From NCBI RefSeq assembly GCF_005217615.1, contig NZ_SZNK01000001.1:4342001-4406000 (forward strand): a stretch of 64,000 nucleotides of DNA, given 5' to 3'. The notes below the pieces were generated by a model. It saw only the letters and a program-made list of their open reading frames with translations. It was not told the origin of the DNA and made no database searches. The position numbers and the translations under genes were made by a program. Positions 8,478-17,748 of the stretch are shown in pieces (within the stretch, counting starts at the first letter, position 1; the number at the start of each line of letters is the position of its first letter). The stretch comes from Brevibacillus antibioticus (lineage in GTDB: Bacteria; Bacillota; Bacilli; Brevibacillales; Brevibacillaceae).

Positions 8478-8816
8478 GTGCAGACCGCTCGTCGCCTATT
8501 TCGCTACCGGAACATGATGCCCCTTCTCTCTACCGTACTTTTCCTGCTCCTATTTCAGCCGTTCCCTACCTATGCCCAGCCGTCCTATGCAAAATGGGGC
8601 AGGCTCGCGATGCAGGAAACGATGAAGCGATATCCAAACGCTCAAATTGTCGACTACCTGCACGTCGGACGAAAACAAAAAACGCCCACCACGTCGGAAG
8701 AGACGTTTAAGCTCTTGCTTCAAGAAAGCAATCGCAGGTGGGCGTTACTCGTTCATATTGAATTTGTAAATCAGACAGAAAAAGTCGTAAACATCTCCTA
8801 TGAGGAGACCAGCTAG
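8478..8816 (+). CDS. Secreted DUF3889 family protein
   Basis: Seen: 112 residues from GTG at 8478 (AGGAGAGG 9 bases upstream); an in-frame ATG at 8442 lacks a ribosome site. The N-terminus is a signal peptide: Arg-rich start, hydrophobic core MPLLSTVLFLLLF, cleavage near TYA-QPS. The mature part begins with YAKWGRLAMQETMKRYP and contains DYLHVGR, the DUF3889 pattern (B. subtilis YqzG/YhdC). Known: the function of the family is not established. The stop overlaps by 4 bases the stop of the convergent SCO gene, so there is no room for a terminator between them. Confidence 0.82.
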   Translation: MQTARRLFRYRNMMPLLSTVLFLLLFQPFPTYAQPSYAKWGRLAMQETMKRYPNAQIVDYLHVGRKQKTPTTSEETFKLLLQESNRRWALLVHIEFVNQTEKVVNISYEETS

Positions 8817-9466
8817 TCAGCGAGCTGTTCCATCTCTTTCATCATGACTTCCAGTTCCATGTTAGCTGCCATCCCGTACGCGCGGCGCATGTTTCCATCT
8901 CCATCCACCAGGAACATGCGAGCCGTATGGGAATAAGAACCATCTGGCTCCTTAATGACCATCAAACCAAAATCCTTCGTGACTTTCTCTACAGCCTGAG
9001 CATCCCCACGGAGGAACTTCCAGCCACTCTGATCTGCCTTGAACTTGGCTGCATACTCCTGCAAGACTTCCGGTGTATCGTTATCAGGGTCAAAGGAAAT
9101 AGAAACAAACTCCACTTTGTCTTTGAACAGTCCCTTTTCCTTCAACTGTTCTTGCAGCTTGGCCATGTTGTACGTGGTCGCCGGACAAATATCCGGGCAC
9201 TTGGTAAACATAAACTCTACCAGTCGTACCTTGCCAGCACTTTTATTAAATGTATAGGTTGTTCCGTCACTGTTGTCTAAGGTGAAGTCCGCGATGGGCT
9301 TCAACACTTCGATCTTCTCATGTGTCATGTACTTATAACCAAATACTCCGACGATAGCCAAAATGATAATACCAGCTAACACAGGAAACCAATGCTTCTT
9401 CATCGCAGATTCCTGCTGCAATTGTGTTCCTTCACTCACGGGTCGCTTCCTCCCTGCTTGTCCCAT
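8813..9466 (-). CDS. SCO1/SenC/PrrC family copper chaperone
   Basis: Seen: 217 residues from ATG 9466. A signal-anchor (HWFPVLAGIIILAIVGVFGY) is near residues 25-45, then a thioredoxin-like domain with C90-PDI-C94 and H180 (SYSHTARMFLV), the three copper ligands. Known: SCO proteins sit outside the membrane and deliver copper to the CuA site of cytochrome c oxidase or keep its cysteines reduced. Inferred: it may serve the ba3 oxidase subunit II encoded at 55483-55950. An alternative GTG start at 9439 also has a good ribosome site. The ribosome site of the ATG start is inside a hairpin (9472-9499). Confidence 0.9.
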   Translation of the reverse strand: MGQAGRKRPVSEGTQLQQESAMKKHWFPVLAGIIILAIVGVFGYKYMTHEKIEVLKPIADFTLDNSDGTTYTFNKSAGKVRLVEFMFTKCPDICPATTYNMAKLQEQLKEKGLFKDKVEFVSISFDPDNDTPEVLQEYAAKFKADQSGWKFLRGDAQAVEKVTKDFGLMVIKEPDGSYSHTARMFLVDGDGNMRRAYGMAANMELEVMMKEMEQLAD

Positions 9467-9471
9467 GCGTG

Positions 9472-9499
9472 ATGCCTCCTGATTACACACGGGAGGCAT
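9472..9499 (-). promoter_or_regulatory. Hairpin that includes the SCO ribosome-binding site
   Basis: ATGCCTCC and GGAGGCAT, perfect 8-base arms with a 12-base loop. On the minus strand the 3' arm contains the AGGAGG of the SCO gene, so the folded leader would hide it. Confidence 0.5.
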
Positions 9500-9520
9500 T
9501 CACACTGTTACTTAAACTTC

Positions 9521-9832
9521 TTATTGTTCCACTTCACCTGGCCATGCGAGCATGCCGCCAACCATATTTGCCACGTCATATCCTTGTTCACTCAAATACG
9601 CTGTAGCATTATGGCTTCTGGCACCACTACGGCAAACCATCACAATCGGAATGTCCCTATCCAGCTCATCAATACGATGTGGCAAAAAGCCGAGCGGGAT
9701 CAGCTTTGCCTCTTTGATGTGACCTGCATTCCACTCATCGACTTCGCGTACATCAATGACTTGCAGTTCCTCATTGGCTTCCAGCTTTTCCAACAGCTCT
9801 TGTGGTGTCATTTCCTTTACTCCATGGCTCAT
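9521..9832 (-). CDS. Single-domain rhodanese-like sulfurtransferase
   Basis: Seen: 103 residues with VIDVREVDEW, AGHI and the active-site loop C67-RSGAR; AGGAGG precedes the ATG. Known: single-domain rhodaneses (GlpE/YtwF type) carry a persulfide on the catalytic Cys and pass sulfur to acceptors. It is cytosolic, with no signal peptide. It lies about 54 bases upstream of the SCO start and in the same direction, so the two may be cotranscribed. Substrate unknown. Confidence 0.9.
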   Translation of the reverse strand: MSHGVKEMTPQELLEKLEANEELQVIDVREVDEWNAGHIKEAKLIPLGFLPHRIDELDRDIPIVMVCRSGARSHNATAYLSEQGYDVANMVGGMLAWPGEVEQ

Positions 9833-9839
9833 CGCTATT

Positions 9840-10100
9840 TATCCTCCTATATGTACGATCAGATCAGTTGTAACCACCTCCATGATATCATACGCTTTTT
9901 TACTTTTCTAACGCGAAGAGCACTTGGCTTCCCCATGCATCCGTGCTCCCTATTTTCTACCATTATCTCCTATTTCACTGCGGTAATAGCCACATGGGAT
10001 GTGAACAGCCTGAGACAAAACCGTTACAAATTAATGGCATGAGTGAACACCTTTCATCCATATATACATAAAAACCTCCCTGATAACTGTATATTTCACA
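9840..10100. other. Non-coding stretch between rhodanese and SAM riboswitch
   Basis: No supported gene. It holds a 10-base palindrome ATGATATCAT near 9882 but no terminator or clear promoter that I can defend. Confidence 0.5.
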
Positions 10101-10129
10101 TTGACAGCAAGGATTTATTTTCATACAAT
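10101..10129 (+). promoter_or_regulatory. Sigma-A promoter of the riboswitch/metY unit
   Basis: TTGACA (10101-10106), 17-base spacer, TACAAT (10124-10129): near-consensus, 16 bases before the riboswitch P1 stem. Confidence 0.85.
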
Positions 10130-10145
10130 TACGACAACAATTATT

Positions 10146-10248
10146 TTCATCAAGAGCGGTGGAGGGACAGGCCCTACGAAACCCGGCAACCAGCAGGCTA
10201 GCTGCATGGTGCCAATTCCTGCAGAATCCAGTGATTCTGAGAGATGAA
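10146..10248 (+). ncRNA. SAM-I (S-box) riboswitch
   Basis: Seen: P1 arms TTCATC (10146-10151) and GATGAA (10243-10248), core AAGAGCGGTGGAGGGA, GAAACCCGGCAACC, GGTGCCAATTCC and the 3' GAGAGATGA, all characteristic of SAM-I. It is followed by an intrinsic terminator at 10267-10303 before the sulfhydrylase start. Known: SAM binding stabilises P1 and allows termination, so the gene is on when SAM (methionine supply) is low. Confidence 0.96.
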
Positions 10249-10266
10249 CACAAGCCCGTGCATGAT

Positions 10267-10303
10267 GGAGCTTCTTCTTCTCAGGAGAATGCTCCGTTTT
10301 TTT
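10267..10303 (+). terminator. Riboswitch-controlled terminator
   Basis: GGAGC (10267-10271) pairs with GCTCC (10291-10295), inner TTCTC/GAGAA stem, then T7. It lies between the SAM aptamer and the metY start. Confidence 0.88.
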
Positions 10304-10308
10304 ATTAG

Positions 10309-11643
<1,335 letters not shown>

Positions 11644-11683
11644 TAGCTTCGCCAGGAAACTTGAACATGCGATGCCTCCAAAT

Positions 11684-11731
11684 GAAGAAGGACCTCTTTT
11701 TTGAGCTGCGAGGTCCTTCTTCCCTTTTTTT
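11684..11731 (+). terminator. Terminator of metY
   Basis: Perfect 13-base-pair stem GAAGAAGGACCTC/GAGGTCCTTCTTC (11684-11696, 11710-11722) followed by CCTTTTTTT. Confidence 0.93.
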
Positions 11732-11750
11732 AGTTTTAGTTCGAAAAATA

Positions 11751-11779
11751 TTGAATTTTAAATTCGATTTTTCTATAAT
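11751..11779 (+). promoter_or_regulatory. Promoter with internal palindrome before the ArsR-type gene
   Basis: TTGAAT (11751-11756), 17-base spacer, TATAAT (11774-11779). The palindrome GAATTTTAAATTC (11753-11765) overlaps the -35 box and is a candidate autoregulatory operator. Confidence 0.65.
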
Positions 11780-11816
11780 ACGAGCAAAGATGAAATTTTT
11801 GGAAGGATGGATAGAC

Positions 11817-12866
11817 GTGAAAGTATTGAACATCGGAAGTGAACGGACAACGTATCGCGTAGAAATCTCGTATTCTCCTTTATTCGAAGCTGCCTTGGGA
11901 ATCGCTGCCGCTACCTACGATCAATTGCATCACACGATGGAACACCCTCCTACCTACTGGCGTCAACTATTGGACGAGCTATCACCTTCTGTACGGCAAG
12001 AGGTCGACTATGCGAAGGAGCACAACACGTGGAAGACGCTTTTGCAACTGCTCGATCTTTGCCCTTTCGCTGATCTGGATTCCTTTCTCTCGTATGTCAA
12101 AGAGCTCTCAACAGAACAGCTCCGATACGAGGCCCTCCCCTATCTAGGTGAAAATATGCAGGAAACACGGCGGATGGCTGCACAAGGATGCAAGGAGAAT
12201 TGCGCCGCTTTACAGGAAGCGTGCCGCGCGCACCTCTTTTTTGAATCTTATATCGGACATATTGCCTCCGTTGATGCAGAAGAGCTGCGGGGTCATATTC
12301 TCCGATTGATGGAAGGCTGGTATACCACTCACATCAAGCCGCATGAGGAAGAAATCGTTCGCATGCTAGAACGGGATTGGTCGCAAAAGCAAAACAAGCT
12401 AGGAAAGCTAAACCCAGAAGCCTTGGTGGAGTATGCGACGGGATCGAGCTACCTCCCAGAGCCTGCCGTGCCACGCGTACTACTGATTCCACAAGCGATC
12501 TATCGCCCGTGGACCGTACAGGCCGATGCTGTCGGGACGAAAATTTTTTATTACCCTGTTGCCGACGAAAATTTGCACGATGCTGTAGATCCTCATCAGC
12601 CACCCCCTTACCTGGTGCAAGCCTTAAAAGCACTCGGAGATGAGCACAGGCTACGCATGATCAAAATGCTGGTGGAAAAGGACCTGAGCCTGCAAGAGAT
12701 AACAGATCAACTCTCCATGGCGAAATCGACAGTGCACCATCACCTATCCATGCTGCGGTCTGCCCATCTCGTTGAAACAGCAGGCTCCCGTTACAGACTC
12801 CGCCGTCATACCCTGGACAAGCTCCCCCCGATGTGGGATGAATTCCTGGACAGGAGCACTCCATGA
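11817..12866 (+). CDS. Long ArsR-type transcription regulator (first of two)
   Basis: Seen: 349 residues from GTG 11817 (GGAAGG 10 bases upstream). The N-terminal ~240 residues form a helical domain that I do not recognise with certainty (it resembles the DUF5937-type region found before ArsR domains). The C-terminal ~90 residues are a winged helix: ALGDEHRLRMIKMLVEKDLSLQEI, then AKSTVHHHLSMLRSAHLV. The domain order, sensor first and wing last, is unlike short ArsR repressors (~100 aa). Its stop overlaps the start of the MFS gene by 4 bases (ATGA). Inferred: ligand-responsive repressor of its own operon. It is related in layout to the regulator at 17749. Confidence 0.85.
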   Translation: MKVLNIGSERTTYRVEISYSPLFEAALGIAAATYDQLHHTMEHPPTYWRQLLDELSPSVRQEVDYAKEHNTWKTLLQLLDLCPFADLDSFLSYVKELSTEQLRYEALPYLGENMQETRRMAAQGCKENCAALQEACRAHLFFESYIGHIASVDAEELRGHILRLMEGWYTTHIKPHEEEIVRMLERDWSQKQNKLGKLNPEALVEYATGSSYLPEPAVPRVLLIPQAIYRPWTVQADAVGTKIFYYPVADENLHDAVDPHQPPPYLVQALKALGDEHRLRMIKMLVEKDLSLQEITDQLSMAKSTVHHHLSMLRSAHLVETAGSRYRLRRHTLDKLPPMWDEFLDRSTP

Positions 12867-14089
12867 ACCAAACCGCGGTACAAGCGTCAGTCTGGCAGCA
12901 GCGTTCTTATCGTTGGATTCTTTTCGGTCAGCTCATTTCAGAACTCGGCGCCTCACTCGGTACCCTCGCCAATAGCTGGTTAATTTATCAGGCAACAGGC
13001 TCACAAGGTGCGGTCGGACAGATGTGGCTGCTATATTTCTTGCCGTCGCTCGCGATTCAGTTGGTAGCCGGACCGTACATCGACCGATTCGATAAGAAGC
13101 GTGTCATGATTTTTTCTCAATGGATGCGAGCTGCTGCGTTTTGTTTGTCCTTTGCGATCATTACTTCCGGGACCGAATCACTCTGGCCGCTGTATTTCAC
13201 TGCCTTGATCAACGGTCTCGTTCAACCGCTGTATGTGCCAGCCAGCCAGTCGCTCCTCCCTGCTCTGGTCAAAAGAGAGCAGCTCCTCCAAGCCAATGCC
13301 TATTTGGATAGCGTCCTGCGAATTGCCTTGATTACAGGTCCGCCTTTGGCCGGGATTCTCGTGGCGAGTATCGGCGGTGAGTCAGTACTCGCATTGGTCG
13401 CGATCAGCTATGCGCTCAGCGGTTTCTTTCTGGTTCTTTGTCCAATCGCCCCAGCGGATACCGTCAACAAGAAGCAATCGTGGTTCGTCATGTTTAAGGC
13501 TGGTCTTGCGATTTTTTGGCAGAAGCCCCTTCTGCTCTGGCTTGGCCTGTACTCAGCTCTCGTCCAATTTGCTGTCGGAGTCACACTCGTACTAAACCTG
13601 CCTTTTGTAGCCGGCGAGCTACAAGGCACCTCGTTTCATGTAGGCTTGTTTTTGGCTGGCTATCCGTTGGGATATTTCTTCGGCTCCTTGCTCGTGCCTC
13701 GCTTCCGCAGTAGCTTCGGACAGCCCCTGATCATGTTGGGATCACTGGTAGTAGGCGGCTTGAGCTTTGTTGCGATAGGCTTTACCCATGAAATCTGGCT
13801 CGCAATCACCATCGAACTGTTGGCTGGTCTGTTTGCTCCTTTTTTCCAAGTACATAGCACAAGCCTGTATCAGCTTCATGTTCCTTCCGAGCTAATGGGG
13901 CGTGTACTCTCTGTCCGTCTGCTCATCGTGCGTGCGACGATGCCCGTCGGTATTTGGCTTGGCGGACAGCTGAGCGATCAGGTAGGGATGCGCCCTCTTT
14001 ATATCTCTGTAGGTGCCGTCATCGTACTTGCTTCGCTGGCGGGAGTATTATTTCGAAAATTTGTAAATAACAGGATATTCCATATATAA
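12863..14089 (+). CDS. MFS exporter cotranscribed with the ArsR-type regulator
   Basis: Seen: 408 residues, about twelve membrane segments, MFS loop DRFDKKRVM after segment two, and a second-half RFRSSFGQP loop. Translation is coupled to the regulator by an ATGA overlap. Known: this pattern fits the EntS/MFS_3 exporter group (siderophores, macrolides and other hydrophobic compounds). Inferred: it exports the compound sensed by the regulator at 11817. Substrate not visible. Confidence 0.85.
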   Translation: MNQTAVQASVWQQRSYRWILFGQLISELGASLGTLANSWLIYQATGSQGAVGQMWLLYFLPSLAIQLVAGPYIDRFDKKRVMIFSQWMRAAAFCLSFAIITSGTESLWPLYFTALINGLVQPLYVPASQSLLPALVKREQLLQANAYLDSVLRIALITGPPLAGILVASIGGESVLALVAISYALSGFFLVLCPIAPADTVNKKQSWFVMFKAGLAIFWQKPLLLWLGLYSALVQFAVGVTLVLNLPFVAGELQGTSFHVGLFLAGYPLGYFFGSLLVPRFRSSFGQPLIMLGSLVVGGLSFVAIGFTHEIWLAITIELLAGLFAPFFQVHSTSLYQLHVPSELMGRVLSVRLLIVRATMPVGIWLGGQLSDQVGMRPLYISVGAVIVLASLAGVLFRKFVNNRIFHI

Positions 14090-14137
14090 TGAAATCTGTG
14101 CGCCCCCTCAATTTTGAATGGAAAAAGGAGAATTTTC

Positions 14138-15076
14138 ATGACTCATCCGACATTGGATAACCTTCAGCATGCTGTCGCAAGCGTCATCGTGGGCAAAGAA
14201 AGTCAGATCCGCCTATTGGTAACAGCCTTGCTCGCTCGTGGTCACGTATTGCTGGAGGACTTGCCCGGAATGGGAAAAACCGTGCTTGCCAAAACATTGG
14301 CGCAAGCGATTGGCGGCTCTTACAACCGCCTGCAATTTACTGCCGATTTACTGCCTTCTGATGTCGTCGGTCTACATGTTTTCAATCAACGAACCAGTGA
14401 ATTTGAATTGCGCAAGGGACCTGTTTTTGCTGATGTCTTGCTCGCAGATGAAATAAACAGGGCCACTCCCCGGACTCAATCCGGCTTGCTGGAATGCATG
14501 GAGGAACGCCAGGTTACGATTGAAGGCGTCACACTGCCACTCCCATCAACCATGCTGGTCATTGCTACCCAAAATCCGATTGAATCGGAAGGGACCTATC
14601 CGCTGCCGGAAGCACAGTTGGACCGCTTCCTTTTCAAGCTGTCTCTTGGCTACGGTACGCGAGAGGATGCCAAAGACATTTTGCGGAGATTCCGCAGCGG
14701 CTCCCCCTTAGATGCTGTCGAGCCGGTCATCACTGTCGAACAAATTGCAGCTCTGCAACGCGAGGTCACGACCGTTCACGTCAGCCAACCGGTGGAAGAC
14801 TATATCATCGATCTGACGGAAGCAACTCGCCAGCATCGCTCGGTTGAGGTGGGCATCAGTCCGCGCGCCATGCTCGCCCTGTTGCGATCCGCCCAGGCCT
14901 ACGCGTTCGTTTCCGGTCGTACGTATGTCTTACCGGATGATGTAAAAGTGGTGTTTCCAAGTCTGGCAGCTCACCGCATCCGCCTCTCCATGGAAGCAGA
15001 GCTGCATGTGACGGAACAGGAAGTCGTGGAGCAAATCTTGACCAGCGTCCACGCTCCCGTCGAAGAAAGCGTGTAG
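14138..15076 (+). CDS. MoxR family AAA ATPase
   Basis: Seen: 312 residues from ATG 14138 (AAAGGAG 7 bases upstream). Walker A GMGKT in EDLPGMGKTVLAKTLA, Walker B LLADEINRA, and sensor 1 ATQNP. Known: MoxR ATPases act as chaperones, often next to DUF58 and transglutaminase-like genes, to help assemble or activate protein complexes, some membrane-linked. The gene starts a tight set with DUF58 (4-base gap) and DUF4129 (overlap). It lies 48 bases after the MFS gene with no terminator between, so readthrough is possible. Confidence 0.93.
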   Translation: MTHPTLDNLQHAVASVIVGKESQIRLLVTALLARGHVLLEDLPGMGKTVLAKTLAQAIGGSYNRLQFTADLLPSDVVGLHVFNQRTSEFELRKGPVFADVLLADEINRATPRTQSGLLECMEERQVTIEGVTLPLPSTMLVIATQNPIESEGTYPLPEAQLDRFLFKLSLGYGTREDAKDILRRFRSGSPLDAVEPVITVEQIAALQREVTTVHVSQPVEDYIIDLTEATRQHRSVEVGISPRAMLALLRSAQAYAFVSGRTYVLPDDVKVVFPSLAAHRIRLSMEAELHVTEQEVVEQILTSVHAPVEESV

Positions 15077-15080
15077 CGCT

Positions 15081-16271
15081 ATGATCACCAAGCAAACCTT
15101 TCACGTAATCGGTTTTGTCTTGCTGCTTTTCGCCGTTTTTTCGGGCCACTGGTTTTTCTTTCTGTTTGGGGGCTTTTTCTTTTTTCTCCCCGCTGCCCAA
15201 GACTGGTGGGCCAAGTCCATGTCCAAATGGGTGTCGCTCGAATGGTCCAGTGATCAAACGCGCGTCCTGTCAGGGACACCCGTGCACATTACAGTTCGCT
15301 TGCACAATCGTTCGTGGCTGCCTTTGCCTGTTACCTGGCTTCGCTTCACACTGCCGGAGCATGTCTTAGTGGAAGGCGCAGACGAGGTGCGAATCCTCAA
15401 TCATCGGACGAGCGTTCGCTTGCGATTTGATCTGCCGATTAGGAAAAGTGCCACACGCACCTTGATTCTCATCCCGAATAAACGAGGTACGGTCTGGCTG
15501 ACGGATGTTCAATCCGAGACATTGCCGTTATTGGGTGAGGAGCCTACCGCCATGACACTGTCCGTTTCCTTTTCCTTGCTGGTCTATCCGTTGCCTCTTG
15601 CTCTTTCTCCCGTCGTGCTCGCTAAAACGGAACCGGACGGGAACCGGCTCTCTCGTCAGCGCCAACAGGACGATGTCACTTTTCAGCGTGGCGTTCGGTC
15701 GTACATGCCAGGCGACCGTTTCAAGCACATCCATTGGAAGGCAACCGCCAAAACAGGCTCTCTGGAGACGCGTCTTTTCGAATATACAGCCCATCCAAAC
15801 TGGCGAATTGTCGGGCACATCCTGCCCTCCTATGAACCAATGATGCAAAAGTATAACGATATCGCCAATGAACGGACCATCTCCTGTCTTGCGGCTTTAG
15901 CTAGCCTGTGCAGGAAACAAGCGGTCGGATACGAGCTGTATCTCACCGTGAAGCAACGAGGACGTGAGCATTTTCATTTGCCTGCGGGAAGTGGAAAAGC
16001 ACACCACTTGCACGTCATGACCCAACTGGCGCAAATGCACCATTTTGTGACGACGCCACTGGAGCCTGTTCTTCGCCGGTTAGAGGGAGCACATGGGAAG
16101 GAAGCCATTCTCATTGTGACACCACGAATGGACCCATCCGTACAAGCCTCTGCGGAGCGCCTTATTCAATGCGGTCATCAGGTTGCGGTGTTGGATGTTT
16201 CTTCTGACCCTGTCATCATCCAGCGCTTTTTGCATGCTCGCTTGAAAAAAAGGAGCGTGATGATGGGATGA
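15081..16271 (+). CDS. DUF58 domain protein, membrane-anchored
   Basis: Seen: 396 residues; two N-terminal hydrophobic segments (about 8-40), a beta-rich middle part, then the DUF58 signature RSYMPGDRFKHIHWKATAKTG near residue 210, followed by a von Willebrand A-like region. Its start is 4 bases after the MoxR stop, with a weak ribosome site, suggesting coupled translation. Known: DUF58 proteins are steady partners of MoxR ATPases; their biochemical role is not settled. Overlaps the next gene by 4 bases (ATGA). Confidence 0.9.
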   Translation: MITKQTFHVIGFVLLLFAVFSGHWFFFLFGGFFFFLPAAQDWWAKSMSKWVSLEWSSDQTRVLSGTPVHITVRLHNRSWLPLPVTWLRFTLPEHVLVEGADEVRILNHRTSVRLRFDLPIRKSATRTLILIPNKRGTVWLTDVQSETLPLLGEEPTAMTLSVSFSLLVYPLPLALSPVVLAKTEPDGNRLSRQRQQDDVTFQRGVRSYMPGDRFKHIHWKATAKTGSLETRLFEYTAHPNWRIVGHILPSYEPMMQKYNDIANERTISCLAALASLCRKQAVGYELYLTVKQRGREHFHLPAGSGKAHHLHVMTQLAQMHHFVTTPLEPVLRRLEGAHGKEAILIVTPRMDPSVQASAERLIQCGHQVAVLDVSSDPVIIQRFLHARLKKRSVMMG

Positions 16272-17596
16272 CACTCTCGTTGATGGGCCGCTGGACGCTC
16301 GCGTTTTGGCTGGAGGCCATGCTGATGGGCGTTTGCTTGATATTGTTTGGGTATATGACAGCGGGCTTTGGTCAACTGCTCACGTTTTGCCTAGCGGCAG
16401 CGATCCTTCTCCTGGCTGGGAGCTGGTTGCACTACGGTGGTGGCGGTCGATTTATGCTCCATCTGTTACTGTATCCCCTTGTGTTTTTCATAGGAATGGG
16501 CAGCTTCTACCTCTACGATTCTTGGCTCATCGCGCTGGTACTGGCTGCTGTTTATTTTTGGCGAGTACAAAGTGCTGCCTCGGAAGGTTATCGACATGAC
16601 AGTCTGCAACGGAGATTTGTTCTGGCACTGATGGCGGGCCTGATACAGCTCGTGATAGCAGTGCTTTACACCTCCATCGTTGACCCGGGTTCCTATTCGC
16701 TCGGAGCTTCTTTTTCCATGCTTGTCCTCATTACTCTCAGCTATATGTTGGTAGCAATTGGGGCGTTCGTGCTGCGGGAAGGATCACTTTCTACGAGGCT
16801 GCCCGCTCGCATTCGCTTGCTACTCGGCAGTCAAGTGCTCGGCACTCGTATTTTTTTGATCGCGGGCTATTTGGCTGTCAGCTCTATCGTACTTAGCCTC
16901 ATCTATTGGATCTGGAGTTGGATAAAAGGACCTGTCAGCGCCGCACTGTATACGCTCTTTGAGCCCGTGCTTATTTTCATTGTGAAATTGTTTGAACACT
17001 TGTACGAAAGGGCGAACCAAAAACAAGCAGCGATTAAGTTAGTAACGGACAGTACAGGACAAAAACCAGATAATCCCAGCGTGCAGGTACAGCTCGGAGA
17101 GTCACTCTTTTCTGTTCTGCAGCCATACTTAATCATTGCCTTCATCCTCGCCTGTGTGATCCTGCTGGGCCGATACATCTGGAAAAAGCGCTTCAAGGGG
17201 TCGATTTCACTGGAAAAAGAAGTGGCGGCTGCACAAAATACCATATTGACCACTGTTCCTCCCTCTACCAGTGAAGAAAGCGCAGAAGATGGCTCTGCCA
17301 AATGGTTCAAACAGCCCGTTGGCCCAGAGGATGATCCCACCAGGTACGCTTACTATCAATTCCTTGTCCTCATGGAGAAGCGAGGAGTGCCAATCAAGTT
17401 GCATGAAACACCCCAAGAATTTTTCAATCGCCTGCGCGAACAGCCCTTGCTAGATGCAGGTCAACTGGATGCAGTCGCTCGCATCACACGTTATTATCAG
17501 CAATATCGCTATCAGGAACAATCTCTTCCCGAAGCGGATTTGACAGCAATGCAGCAAGCCGTACAAATGCTCGGCTCTCGTTTCTCTGAGACGTAA
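16268..17596 (+). CDS. Multi-pass membrane protein with C-terminal DUF4129
   Basis: Seen: 442 residues. About five or six membrane helices fill residues 8-235, one more is near 285-300, and the cytoplasmic tail carries the DUF4129-like stretch RYAYYQFLVLMEKRGVP followed by HETPQEFFNRL. Known: in most MoxR-DUF58 operons the third gene is a transglutaminase-like protein (TgpA type) whose tail is DUF4129. Here the transglutaminase core (Cys-His-Asp) is absent and only membrane part and tail remain. Inferred: a reduced variant of that complex. A strong terminator follows. Confidence 0.82.
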   Translation: MTLSLMGRWTLAFWLEAMLMGVCLILFGYMTAGFGQLLTFCLAAAILLLAGSWLHYGGGGRFMLHLLLYPLVFFIGMGSFYLYDSWLIALVLAAVYFWRVQSAASEGYRHDSLQRRFVLALMAGLIQLVIAVLYTSIVDPGSYSLGASFSMLVLITLSYMLVAIGAFVLREGSLSTRLPARIRLLLGSQVLGTRIFLIAGYLAVSSIVLSLIYWIWSWIKGPVSAALYTLFEPVLIFIVKLFEHLYERANQKQAAIKLVTDSTGQKPDNPSVQVQLGESLFSVLQPYLIIAFILACVILLGRYIWKKRFKGSISLEKEVAAAQNTILTTVPPSTSEESAEDGSAKWFKQPVGPEDDPTRYAYYQFLVLMEKRGVPIKLHETPQEFFNRLREQPLLDAGQLDAVARITRYYQQYRYQEQSLPEADLTAMQQAVQMLGSRFSET

Positions 17597-17605
17597 TACC
17601 CTTCC

Positions 17606-17649
17606 ACAACCACGTGCTATGCGTTAGCCGTGGTTGTTTTCTTTTTCTC
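17606..17649 (+). terminator. Terminator of the MoxR operon
   Basis: ACAACCACG/CGTGGTTGT arms (17606-17614, 17629-17637) plus inner GCTA/TAGC, then a T-rich tract. Confidence 0.9.
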
Positions 17650-17678
17650 TTGACATCGAGATCCCCCTCCGGCATAAT
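17650..17678 (+). promoter_or_regulatory. Promoter of the ArsR-ABC operon
   Basis: TTGACA (17650-17655), 17-base spacer, CATAAT (17673-17678). The AT-rich imperfect inverted repeat at 17702-17725 (AATTAA ... TTAATT around TTCACCGAA) lies just downstream and could be the operator. Confidence 0.75.
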
Positions 17679-17748
17679 TTCTTCAATTTTGCCCACTCCA
17701 AAATTAAATTCACCGAATGGTTAATTGAAAAAGAAAGGAGAATGCTCG

